DNA of 11,952 nt from Beroe ovata (lineage: Eukaryota > Ctenophora > Nuda > Beroida > Beroidae): assembly GCA_946803715.1 (NCBI GenBank), contig CAMPET010000182.1:103788-115739 (forward strand). Reading direction: 5' to 3'. Under the pieces are notes generated by a model that had not been told where the DNA came from, did no database searches, and saw only the letters and a program-made list of their open reading frames with translations. Below are positions 1 to 7,736 of this stretch, in pieces (the first letter of the stretch is position 1; the number at the start of each line of letters is the position of its first letter). The position numbers were made by a program, and so were the translations under genes.

Positions 1-23
1 ACACACACACACACACACACACA
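1..23. repeat. (AC)n dinucleotide microsatellite, cut by window edge
   Basis: Perfect AC alternation from the first base to about base 23. It is truncated by the window edge, so its full length is unknown. Tracts like this are common in animal genomes and often polymorphic. Confidence 0.97.
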
Positions 24-603
24 TATGGTTGGTGGTTAACCCGTTGAAGGCACGCTTACAACCCGATAAGAACATCACACGCCCTCATATGTGGACATGA
101 AAATGGGGGCAAATAAAATGAAAACCGTGGCGGAACGTGCCATGAATTATTTGCCCCACTTAATTGATAGCAGAGATAATGAGTGTGCAATAAACTAATC
201 AAGTCCACAGGACGAGCCTTTGCAAATGGCACATAAAACGTTTTTCGGGGAAAAACCCCCATTCGAATAAGTCAAAGTACTGTGTGTTTTTCACCATCAT
301 GTGGTAAACCACACTCTAACCGTGGTCATATAACCACTCTATCGCATAACGACCCCAATTAACCACATGGTGCAGTGTGTTAATTGACTCTGGTACTCCC
401 TCCCTATGAAGGATGACAACTCCATAGCACTATAGACTAATCCCAGTCCCTCTCAAAGTATGTACACACCCAGGGTAAGTCTGACTTTAAACTGAAGTAC
501 CTGACGTGTACTGCGTGACATGGCAAATGATGGTCATGACACTGGCATATTATATAGGATCACAATGGGTGTCAAGCATGGAATGTCAAGTGTCATTGTT
601 TGT
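24..603. other. No gene recognised
   Basis: I see no long open frame, no splice-flanked exon and no RNA gene here. A 68-codon minus-strand frame ending at 56 has no supporting features and is within what is expected by chance. The stretch contains several short TGTGGTT/AACCAC-like words (around 300-370), without clear periodicity. Confidence 0.5.
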
Positions 604-1029
604 CTAAGAGTGTAGTGCTGACGTCAGATCATATGTTATGCTTTCAGGAAGCATATGAGAATAGGTATACAGTTTCCAGTATAATTCACTGAATTTAGAA
701 TGTGGAAAATGGAAAACAGTGGCCTGATCCTCACATCGACACCAACAAGCGACAAAAACCTCACGCAAAAAGTAAGCTCCATCCATCCAGATATAATATT
801 CATCTAGCATAATGGTCAGAATGTAATGGAATTCTAATGGATATGAAGCATGGAAATACATAACTAGAGTCGAGATGACTAAGTAATGGAGAATTTCTGA
901 GACTGGTGATTGAGTTTTAGTGTCATAATCATGTGAGTTATGACACTTCCATTCATGATGTATGATAGGTATTATTAGGATATACGGTAGGTATATCATG
1001 GAAAAATCTAATTCTACACTTTGCAACAT
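604..1029 (-). CDS. Doubtful 141-codon open frame, unrecognised
   Basis: An ATG-initiated frame on the minus strand starting at 1029 and ending at 604 encodes 141 residues. The product is rich in Tyr, Phe, His and Ile and has a short Cys cluster (ACWCRC near residue 95). No family, signal peptide or catalytic motif is recognisable. No clear acceptor, donor, polyadenylation signal or partner exon was found next to it. In AT-leaning DNA of this length a chance frame of this size is not surprising, so it may well be non-coding. It is listed because it is the second longest frame in the window and has an ATG start. An exon of an aromatic-rich membrane or transposon protein is possible but unsupported. 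Confidence 0.15.
   Translation of the reverse strand: MLQSVELDFSMIYLPYILIIPIIHHEWKCHNSHDYDTKTQSPVSEILHYLVISTLVMYFHASYPLEFHYILTIMLDEYYIWMDGAYFLREVFVACWCRCEDQATVFHFPHSKFSELYWKLYTYSHMLPESITYDLTSALHS
619..626. promoter_or_regulatory. CRE-like palindrome TGACGTCA
   Basis: An exact 8-bp palindrome TGACGTCA, the full CREB/ATF binding consensus. No gene start is recognisable nearby, so occupancy is unsupported. The same word occurs once more, at 6188-6195. Confidence 0.3.
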
Positions 1030-1188
1030 CCAACAAAATCATGATCCAAGATATCATGAGGAGTAAAACAGGGAGTCACATCCGAGATGAAGAAGAAGTC
1101 CGATTTTCAAGACCTCGGTACTTGACCTGGAATTCGATTATCCGAATCGAAACACATAAAGTGATAACGAACCGTTAAAGGATTTAAT
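1030..1188. other. Unassigned intergenic DNA
   Basis: Short stretch before the hairpin and E-box array. It contains the palindromic word GAATTCGATTATCCGAATCG-like sequence around 1130-1150, with imperfect dyad symmetry, and otherwise nothing that I can name. Confidence 0.4.
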
Positions 1189-1223
1189 TATACACTCTGC
1201 GCTGGCTTCTGCGCAGAGTTATA
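1189..1223. repeat. GC-rich hairpin / inverted repeat
   Basis: ACTCTGCGC at 1194-1202 and GCGCAGAGT at 1211-1219 are perfect reverse complements, giving a 9-bp stem with an 8-nt loop. The stem extends by about four A/T pairs if a single C (1193) is bulged. It lies just upstream of the CACGTG array. It could be a transcript hairpin or a dyad protein site; there is no T-run to suggest a terminator. Confidence 0.75.
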
Positions 1224-1230
1224 CAGTATA

Positions 1231-1326
1231 CACGTGCTCAACCACACACGTGACCAGGCATTGTTACCACGTAACCATGCCGTGTTACCACGTGACCAAG
1301 CCGTGTTACCACGTGACAACCACGTT
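1231..1326. promoter_or_regulatory. Array of CACGTG E-boxes on a 21-bp period
   Basis: CACGTG occurs at 1231, 1247, 1289 and 1310, with CACGTA at 1268 and CACGTT at 1321. The elements at 1247, 1268, 1289 and 1310 are exactly 21 bp apart and belong to a short tandem repeat whose unit resembles CACGTGACCA-GCCGTGTTAC. CACGTG is the class B E-box bound by bHLH or bHLH-ZIP factors such as Myc/Max, USF, MITF or CLOCK-type proteins. A 21-bp spacing equals two DNA helical turns, which would place all sites on one face. Whether this is a working enhancer or simply a minisatellite that happens to contain CACGTG cannot be told from sequence. No target gene is evident within 100 bp apart from the weak ORF at 1454. 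Confidence 0.6.
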
Positions 1327-1453
1327 CTTTACAGGAGTTTTCATCACTTGACGTAATGTGGTTGTGACAGGTATGGGTTGGTGTTGGGATTAATATCGAT
1401 CAAAGACAGAGTATATTAAAACTGGGATTAATTCTAAGCGTGCACAATGTAGA

Positions 1454-1654
1454 ATGGACTTTGGGCCATGGAAACGAAGCGAAAACCGGAAAAGAGAGAA
1501 CCGTGAAATGGAAGAATTTCCAATAATGGACGTTGAGTCCCGAGATGCTATAACAAGAAACATAGATCAGCAAGTCAAAGAACAAGATCAGCAAGTCAAA
1601 GACAAGGTCAACAAATATTTGTGGGCAGGAGAATGTGAGGAATTGTCCCAATAA
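1454..1654 (+). CDS. Small charged ORF with a 7-residue repeat, unrecognised
   Basis: An ATG frame of 66 residues, strongly charged (many Lys, Arg, Glu, Asp and Gln), ending in TAA. Residues of about 38-51 form two 7-residue repeats, DQQVKEQ and DQQVKDK, encoded by two tandem 21-nt units (1565-1585 and 1586-1606) that share GATCAGCAAGTCAAAGA. The heptad length and the a/d-like Val suggest a short amphipathic helix or coiled-coil segment. The composition is more protein-like than most frames in the window. However there is no recognised domain, no convincing splice site and no signal peptide. It could be a single short exon, a small peptide gene, or a chance frame over a minisatellite. Confidence 0.22.
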   Translation: MDFGPWKRSENRKRENREMEEFPIMDVESRDAITRNIDQQVKEQDQQVKDKVNKYLWAGECEELSQ

Positions 1655-3483
1655 TAATGGGAAATAGATTCTGACTCGATCAAACTGTAACTATTAGAAT
1701 AGACGCACATTACGACGAGATAAAGGGGGAAAGACAGACAAATATACATAAAACTGAGTGTAGTGTTGTGTACGTAACAGGCAAACATAACCCAATTAGA
1801 GAGCGGTGGAAAACCTAATTAACCTAATCAACTCTGAGCCGAAATCTAATCAGGGCGGGTTAACATAAATACAGCAGGATATTATGTATGTGAGCCGTGA
1901 GGTCAGTCTGTGACAGCAGACGTGCGTTCTAAGATGCCCAATTATATGTCAATTATGTGTGTTGATTGAGTTTTAATTGGCACACTCCATAGCGCATGGA
2001 AAACATCAAAAAAAGTCATCCAGAGTTTGAAAATAGTGGCAGGTAGAGTCGAACTGAACCGATAACAAAAACAGATTCGTTTTCGTGAAAATTAATCCAA
2101 TTATCTCAGAACCCGACGTAAGGGCCCGTCCTAATGATCTAGCAAGTCGAGTAATCATACATCGTGTCAAGAAATCAGTCAAGTATCAATTAGGGCGACG
2201 TTTCTCAGGATATACAAAATCAAAGGGAGATGTGTATAAAGTGATCTATCAAATCTAATTTTGCTGGAAAATCAAGACTCAGTGAGAGCTGATGACGTTT
2301 ATCTCGAGGAGAAAAAGAGCTGTGGTGAAGTCATCGTGGAGAGAGATGCAACGAACATATTAATTCCATTAACAAACAACGATTAATAGTAATCAACTTA
2401 TCGAAACTGCACTTTATAGCACTCCTCCACTAAACTCAGGTCCTCTTATTTGCAGGTACCTACTAAATTAGGGCGTGGATAGGCTGCATTCTTGGTATGA
2501 CGATGTATGTGTTTAACAAGATATATATTAGGGTCAGACTGGAATCTAATGATCATTGATCAGCACAAATCAGTAGAATTGGAATCTGATGATACTGAAT
2601 CCATTCAACTGCACGATCCCATTTCCAACGTGCCCTAACAAATTGGTCCTCAATGTAGCGTCCGATCGATGATCTTAAAATGATGCGAATTCTTACACTC
2701 TCCCAATACCCGACGCCTGATGTTATTGTCCGAGACCCTAGGGGCAAGGGCATCCAGTCTAACATGATCATCTTCTTGTCACAAATAGATTAATCCCCAC
2801 ACAAAACAGTTCTTATCACATATTTCTCGACCGTGTAGATCCTCGTCAATAGGGACGTACTCACAAATTAGGATACTTTTCTCTACACTCAATGATAATA
2901 TGTTGTCCGTGATTTAAACCAGGCAAACCATGGACTAATGACGGTTTTGATCCACTGATTTCGAATAAAGCAGGGGACTCTCTCAAATATAAACGATGAT
3001 TTTCTACAAAACGATCAAAGGCGGGGAAAGGACGTTTAGCCACATATTTCCCAAGAGATCAAATGATGAAATCACAGCGGCAAATATCTTGGGCGATGGA
3101 GAGAAATATAATAACGGCAAAAATCTGGGCATTTTAGTTCCTTGGCGGATAATGCGATTTTCGGGAACCCAAAATATTATCACGAATATAGTTTGTATAT
3201 TCTGCACCTGATTAATGTTACTCATCTGACAATTGTCGTTTGTCATGATATATGGTGACAAAACCAATCCCTGACATCATCAATCATAAGGTTCCATGGT
3301 AACAGCTGACAACACCAAGATGTTTCCATGGAATCGCGCGCGCAGGCCACCACACGTCAAATAATGTAACAAATAATAATATCGGGGGAAGGGAGCGGAA
3401 ATGACAGGTATATTCTCACGCGATGGAGGGGGACCATGTGACAGTAAGACGTGACATTTGACACTGGACAGATAAGGGAGAAT
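1655..3483. other. Long stretch with no recognised gene
   Basis: No frame here is supported by composition or splice signals. Minus-strand frames at 2553-2771 and 3004-3267 overlap other frames and look like chance. A small feature is the direct repeat of GGAATCT(A/G)ATGAT at 2541 and 2581, exactly 40 bp apart. An alternating GCGCGCGC run lies near 3336. Confidence 0.5.
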
Positions 3484-3511
3484 TTCATAAAAAAAGGGGG
3501 GAATTTATGAA
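3484..3511. repeat. Inverted repeat flanking an A/G run
   Basis: TTCATAAA (3484-3491) and TTTATGAA (3504-3511) are perfect reverse complements separated by a 12-nt purine spacer of As then Gs. This short dyad has no obvious gene context. Confidence 0.6.
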
Positions 3512-4060
3512 GGAGTATACGAGTGCAGGGTTCATCAGTAATTGAAATTATGTAATTGTCGCGTCATTCGGGGATGTTTAGTACGTTTTATCGGTGGGTT
3601 TTTATGAAGTATGCGTGTGCACTCTTATAGCTTCATCAGCAAGCGTGAAACTGATAAAATCGCATGTAAACACAAAGTCCTTTTGGTGTGTTATTTTCAT
3701 TCAAATCGTAATTTCTACTTCAGCCTCCGATTTTAATTTCATTAATCGCTTATCAATCACGTGAGTGTCAGACTAACATGTGACATGAACACATGAACTC
3801 AGGATGACAGAACAATCAGGATGAATCGTGATTCAGTTCTTCTCTCTGATAATATCGAGCAAAGTGTTTTCCTATTGTCAATAAATTTCAAATGGTGTCA
3901 GCAAGACAATATCTAGCTGGTGTCAATGATACGATAATGGTAAACACTCATGCTATAATTGGCACAGAGTTGTTCATTATCATGTGTCAACGCTGATCAA
4001 ATTATCATGATAACACAGAATATATGTATCCGGGCATATGGTATACGTGTGTGTCCTGAT
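3512..4060. other. No gene recognised
   Basis: AT-rich DNA without a supported frame. An AATAAA word occurs near 3880 on the plus strand but has no upstream gene to serve. Imperfect inverted words (GTTTTATCGG near 3585 and CTGATAAAAT near 3651) are too short to interpret. Confidence 0.45.
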
Positions 4061-4130
4061 TACCAGGTACCAGGCAGTACCAGGGCAAGGTACCACCCCG
4101 AGTATACCACTTAGTACCGTGGTTAGTACC
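4061..4130. repeat. Cluster of TACC / GTACC words spaced about one helical turn
   Basis: Seven TACC words fall within 70 bp. Five are GTACC, at 4067, 4077, 4090, 4114 and 4126, with a variant GTATACC at 4102. Several are followed by AGG or AC. Start-to-start spacings are about 10-13 bp. Two are full GGTACC palindromes (4066-4071 and 4089-4094). It may be a degenerate minisatellite or a multi-site protein binding element. Confidence 0.55.
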
Positions 4131-4274
4131 AGGGTCCTTGAGAGGGAGATAGAGACTAGGGTATGCCACTTAAAAACTGGGGGGGGGGTGCAATATTGGA
4201 ATCTTATACAAATCTTCGTAGAAGAAAATTGCATGGAAGTTTTAACATGAGTGGTTTTAATCAAGAACGAGGAG

Positions 4275-4459
4275 TCACAAAATTGTCGTTGTTTTTGACA
4301 GTAAATACCGAGTATTTGATGCAATATTTTCTGGAATATTCGTGGTAGGGTGAACATATTTCCCACGTTCCCCCCTGCTGTATTTCTCAGGGCGTGGAGA
4401 CTGGAGAACAGGTTTTAATTTGCACCTTCTCCGTCCTCCGACCTCAGTTACAGGTGGAA
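4275..4459 (-). CDS. Candidate alternative terminal exon of the secreted-protein gene (very uncertain)
   Basis: On the minus strand a pyrimidine tract (CTCTCTCCACTCTGTACAG type) gives an acceptor whose AG is 4461-4460. Reading at phase 1, the phase left by the exon at 5590-5474, gives an open frame of about 61 residues beginning PPVTEVGGRRRCKLK and ending at TGA 4277-4275. This would make a 267-residue product. The intron would be about 1 kb, much longer than the gene's other introns. The opposite strand across 4351-4592 is also open with its own possible acceptor at about 4390, so the frame may be fortuitous. Confidence 0.15.
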
Positions 4460-5441
4460 CTGTACAGAGTGGAGAGAGGGACTGGAGGGTTGAGTTAGAG
4501 GGGTATTCAGATGATGATCAAAAGAGTGGCTGTGATCAGTGTGGGTGGAGATGTATGGAGGGCGCGAAAACGGATAGAAAACTTTGAAATATAGTTTCAT
4601 GACTGTACATAGCGAACTTTATGAACTACGAGTTAACGACAAACTGTGTGGGAACAGCGGATTAAAACACATACACACACAGATAACTGTGTATATTCGA
4701 TACATCACCGAGTTTGTTTCAGGCAAGTCTCGCACCTGAAAATGATGCGAATCTAACGCATTAATATGAGAGTGGCATTGCCACCCTGTGGTGCACTGGT
4801 ATGAATATATGCCAGGACCGGGTTACAAATGCCCATATTAAACTGTAGTCCTAACGTTATAAGATCATGTGGATCGGTGGAGTCAGAAATGGGTATGAAG
4901 AATTGAGCCGACAATTAACTGAAAATAGGAAAAAAAGATGAAGAAAAAGAGTACAATCAAAAAACAAAAGATAGATAACTCAGGGAGGAATTAGGAAAGA
5001 TATTTCCTGATAATCTTAGTATCGTCACTGAGATACTTAATTGAATCAAGTACGTCCCTACATTCCTTGATTGGGGAAGAGGACTCCCTTTTCTGTTAGG
5101 GTGCTATCTACAATTTGGAGGAACTAACGAGTTGTGTAAGTTGTGATAAGACACAGCTTAGTCGTAGTAATGGGGAGAGGGGGTGAGAATTATTGACCAA
5201 TTTTATATCTGTGTCAACTAGGGAAGTGGAACAGAACCAATGAGAAATGAGAGTTATTATATGGATTGGTGCCATGAAGTCTAATGATAAGAGATGAATC
5301 CTGTCCCGGAATAACCATGGAAACATTCCAGTACGTGAATCCATCGAGAGACTTCAACCCCAAAAAACTGGAGAAACCAACCACGTCTCGCCCAACAATC
5401 AGTCTCATCAAGATATGACTATTCTAGAAATCCTAATAATA
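4460..5441. other. Intronic or 3' flanking DNA of the secreted-protein gene
   Basis: Lies downstream of the gene on the minus strand. Apart from the candidate exon at 4918-4857 I see no coding segment; two overlapping minus-strand frames at 5108-5411 do not join in phase to the gene. A purine-rich plus-strand run at 4921-4975 is the pyrimidine tract of the minus-strand acceptor before 4918. Confidence 0.4.
4857..4918 (-). CDS. Candidate terminal exon with a strong acceptor (uncertain)
   Basis: The minus strand reads a long T-rich pyrimidine tract followed by TTTTCAG, the best-looking acceptor in the region (AG at 4920-4919). Of the three phases only phase 1 stays open beyond the first few codons, and phase 1 is what the upstream exon (ending 5474) requires. 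The tail would encode about 20 residues including CRLNSSYPFLTPP, with an N-glycosylation sequon NSS, and stops at TAA 4859-4857. The product would then be 226 residues. No AATAAA follows closely. Confidence 0.28.
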
Positions 5442-6360
5442 TCATGATGAGAAATGAATAATGGTGGGTCTACCTGGGCCGGTGTAGCGTGTGGTCGACA
5501 CAGATTGGGGAGTTGTGGGAGTTGTTCGCTTGTCTGCGGAGGGAGCAGAGGTGGGAACTTCCTTCACAGCAACTTTGGAGGGAGTGTTGTCTGAGGAGAG
5601 AAAAGAGGGAGTGTAAATTGTGGTGATTTGGGGTGAGGAGAATGTTCAAAGAATAACCGCAGTTAAGTTGTGAAACATGAAGTTTGGAGAGTCCAAAGAA
5701 CTATAGGAATTCGTGAGTAAATGGGAAACACGAAACTACAGATTAAGAGAAAACCCACCCGATGTCCTCATGACACTGAAGAACACTCCCCCTGTATAAC
5801 TCGATGTGGTGTCTAGGTTGGTCGGTCCTGCCAAACTGGACAGCCCTCGTGTCGTGGACATCGTCCTCACATCCTCAAGTCGGGGATTAGTAGCCCCTAG
5901 TCTTGTCTCACCGAATCGGGGTGGACTAGCACCATACACTGGCTCAGTGATGATTTGTAGTGGGGTCGGAGCTGCGTCCTGATTGGTTAGCGACGTTGTA
6001 TCTTGATTCTGATTGGATGGCGACTGGGGGACATCTCCCTCGTCATTGGCTGGTGTAGAAATCACGGGATTGGTCGGTTTCATGGCGGCCGGAGCGGCGG
6101 TGAGTGGCTGATCTCGAGTATTGAGGATTCCTGGATTGTCAGTTGGAGCAGGAGAGAACTGAGCGGCGTTAAGGGGAACTGGGGACGTGACGTCATAGGG
6201 GTCCTGAGGTGTTGCCATGGTTACGTGAGGGAAGTCATGTGTGTGAATGTCACGTGACACAATGGGGGAGAAGTGTACTCATCTCATCGATCCACTGAGG
6301 GTCCTGCAACAGCACCCCACTCGGGAATGAAAGAAGAATGAAGAAGATGGGGAGGGACAT
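5442..6360 (-). CDS. Spliced gene for a small secreted Pro/Thr/Ser-rich protein, unrecognised family
   Basis: Three exons join in one frame on the minus strand. Exon 1 (6360-6279) starts at an ATG with A at -3 and encodes MSLPIFFILLSFPSGVLLQ, a typical hydrophobic signal peptide, then DPQWIDEM. Its proposed donor is GA|GTACAC (phase 1). Exon 2 (6178-5759, acceptor CCCCAG) encodes about 140 residues rich in Pro, Thr, Ser, Asn and Ala. It ends at G|GTGGGT, phase 1. Exon 3 (5590-5474, acceptor CTCTCCTCAG) encodes DNTPSKVAVKEVPTSAPSAD and ends near STTRYTGPG. Exons 1-3 contain no cysteine, suggesting a disordered, probably O-glycosylated extracellular chain. Reading through 5474 reaches TGA at 5444-5442 and gives 216 residues; alternatively the CAG|GTAGAC donor splices to 4918 or 4459. 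The exon 2-3 junction is the firmest part; exon 1 splicing is inferred. A competing start is the ATG at 6218 (GTAACCATGGC), in frame with exon 2 but lacking the signal peptide. I do not recognise the family. Confidence 0.5.
5591..5758 (-). other. Intron of the secreted-protein gene
   Basis: 168 nt from GTGGGT (donor at 5758-5753) to TCTCTCCTCAG (acceptor ending 5591) on the minus strand. A long C/T-rich tract precedes the acceptor. A possible branch-point word, CTTAAC, lies farther upstream in the intron than is ideal. Both flanks are phase 1 and have the same amino-acid composition, which supports removal of this segment. Without splicing, exon 2's frame runs about 7 more codons to a TAG at 5738-5736. 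Confidence 0.55.
6179..6278 (-). other. Proposed first intron of the secreted-protein gene
   Basis: 100 nt from GTACAC (6278-6273) to CACGTCCCCAG (ending 6179). It restores the frame between the signal peptide exon and the Pro/Thr-rich exon. The donor is weak. The removed segment itself is open in the exon 2 frame from the ATG at 6218 and contains another possible acceptor, CACCTCAG at about 6200, whose phase does not match. An alternative promoter or start inside this segment is therefore possible. Confidence 0.3.
6188..6195. promoter_or_regulatory. CRE-like palindrome TGACGTCA
   Basis: Exact TGACGTCA inside the proposed first intron or 5' coding part of the secreted-protein gene. A CACGTG E-box lies 56 bp away at 6251-6256. 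Both could be regulatory if an internal promoter starts transcripts at the ATG at 6218, but this is inference only. Confidence 0.25.
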
Positions 6361-6498
6361 TCTTCAGAAATCAGTCTTCATCATTTTCGTCGGTCTCACG
6401 TATCAGCTATCTTCCTCCATTCGTTGCAATCTATAACGGAAAGTAGAGTTTTCTCAGTTTTTAGTATTCATATCTCTTACAGCAGATATAATGAATTA

Positions 6499-6513
6499 AT
6501 TATCAATGATAAT
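6499..6513. promoter_or_regulatory. Head-to-head GATA-type dyad upstream of the secreted-protein gene
   Basis: ATTATCA and TGATAAT form a perfect 7-bp inverted repeat around one central base, placing two TGATAA/TTATCA (GATA-factor type) words head to head. It lies about 140 bp upstream of the proposed start at 6360, where a promoter would be expected. Confidence 0.3.
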
Positions 6514-7177
6514 GGCAAAGATAACGAGCTTTTGATTGTTGACGGCTTGCTGTAAAGTGGGTTCTAAGCGGGCGCATCCAAGAACTCATGATTTACAATG
6601 GCAAAAAAATATCAGCCACACTTTGATTTAAAAAGAGGATAGACGATTTCGGGGAAAGAGAACGAGAATGACGTTGGGTAAATCTATGTAAATCTAGTAG
6701 AAAATAGATTGAGGATCCCTCTTCATACTGTCTATACACTATGGAGATCGTTAATACCCCCCCTAACAATGAATACTAGATCAATAAGAGGAATGGCGGA
6801 GCTATTGTACCAAAAACAATGCAGACTCTCTTCAAAAGTTGAGTTCAAATCTGTGAGGACTGAGGAGATGAAATCTGTGAATCGACGTTTTATCCGCTGG
6901 AAAACTGGAGGTTTAAACCGGATAAATAAGTGCCGAAAAAAGTAGGATAATGATCGAATATGTAAGCGGTGACGGCGTAATAATTGCACAAGGTCAATTA
7001 AGTAATTATAAAGTCGAAGTTCCGGATAAAACTTCATCCGCATTACATGCTGATCTGTAATGTAAATGTTTTTTGCACAATACAATTGACAGCCGAGTGA
7101 TCCATCAGTCCTCACGTTGGAGTGACGAGAACTTCGAGGTAAGGTTCAACTGGGTGTGACTTGGAGATACTCATAAA
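6514..7177. other. No gene recognised
   Basis: Overlapping frames on both strands (6709-6945 plus, 6732-7115 minus) have no family likeness or splice context. Small direct repeats are present: TAAATCTA twice near 6680-6697, and AAATCTGTGA at 6847 and 6871. Confidence 0.45.
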
Positions 7178-7293
7178 ACACAGACACAGACACACGTACA
7201 CAGACACAGACAAACACAGACACACCTATACACAGACACACATACACATACACATGAACATTCTAACAGACACAGACACACAAACACACATAC
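7178..7293 (+). repeat. CA-rich imperfect microsatellite (CAGACA/CACA mixture)
   Basis: About 115 bp of ACACAGACACAGACAC-type sequence with interruptions (CGTA, CCTATA, TGAACATTCTAA). It is an interrupted, probably old, tract. The CA strand is the plus strand, as in the next two tracts. Confidence 0.9.
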
Positions 7294-7300
7294 TGAATTC

Positions 7301-7323
7301 GCTAACGATCGTTGCTAACGATC
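7301..7323. repeat. Direct repeat GCTAACGATC around a palindrome
   Basis: GCTAACGATC at 7301-7310 and 7314-7323, separated by GTT. The first copy plus the spacer also forms the perfect palindrome AACGATCGTT (7304-7313). It is located between two CA tracts. Confidence 0.7.
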
Positions 7324-7370
7324 ACCCAGTTGATCTCTAATCAGGATTACAATCAGTTTTTCATCTTCCC

Positions 7371-7421
7371 ACACACACACACACACACACACAAACACNC
7401 ACACACACACACACACACACA
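7371..7421 (+). repeat. (AC)n microsatellite containing an assembly N
   Basis: Nearly pure AC alternation with one AA interruption and a single N at 7399, a typical point of length uncertainty in assembly or sequencing. Confidence 0.97.
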
Positions 7422-7736
7422 GATAGAATATTTCAAAGCAGGGAGTTAGTGAAGCCCGGTCTTTAGTAGTAGCAGCTGATATTACGAGAAAATTTACAGT
7501 TGAAATGTTGTTGGGAAGCAATGACTACAGCGTCATACAGTAATATCAGTAGCAACTCAATGGATCATGTTCTTCAGAAATGGCGATGTGAATGGAAGTT
7601 GGCTATGGATTCCTCCATTGGATGTCAGTGACTGAAATTGACTACGGATTTCTGTGGTTGAAGGAAATCATTCGCAAGGGGAGGAGATCAGGGACAAGGG
7701 TGCCAATCCAACATAGAGTCACTGGGGCCCTAGGCT
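7422..7736. other. Spacer between CA tracts, with a short 39-bp-period duplication
   Basis: No established gene. From ATG at 7592 a plus-strand frame runs into the CA tract and its C-terminal half is only a Thr-His artefact. The first part holds two imperfect 13-codon repeats (starting 7595 and 7634) sharing YGFL. Confidence 0.4.

Noticed and set aside
1321-1372. Mini-exon with acceptor-like TTCTTTACAG and donor-like GACAG|GTATGG
   Set aside because: All three phases contain a stop within 36 nt, so it could only be a non-coding exon, and nothing connects to it convincingly.
2041-2070. B-box-like GAGTCGAACTGAACC suggesting a tRNA or SINE
   Set aside because: No A box at the right distance and no cloverleaf could be folded around it.
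2287-2330. Hammerhead-ribozyme-like CTGATGA followed by GAAA
   Set aside because: The bases between the two core words do not pair into a stem II and the flanks do not form stems I and III.
3980-4366. 128-codon minus-strand frame
   Set aside because: No signal peptide, domain or splice context, and it translates through the GTACC cluster and a G-run. It looks like a chance frame.
4351-4592. Plus-strand open frame of about 78 codons without ATG, with an acceptor-like TTTCTCAG near 4390
   Set aside because: No matching donor or upstream exon was found, and the same DNA is open on the minus strand. Codon use does not settle the strand, so I kept only the minus option as a weak candidate.
5108-5411. 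Two overlapping minus-strand frames downstream of exon 3 as further exons
   Set aside because: The available acceptor (GGTTTCTCCAG at about 5365) is open only in phases that do not match the phase-1 end of exon 3; the matching phase hits TGA after four codons.
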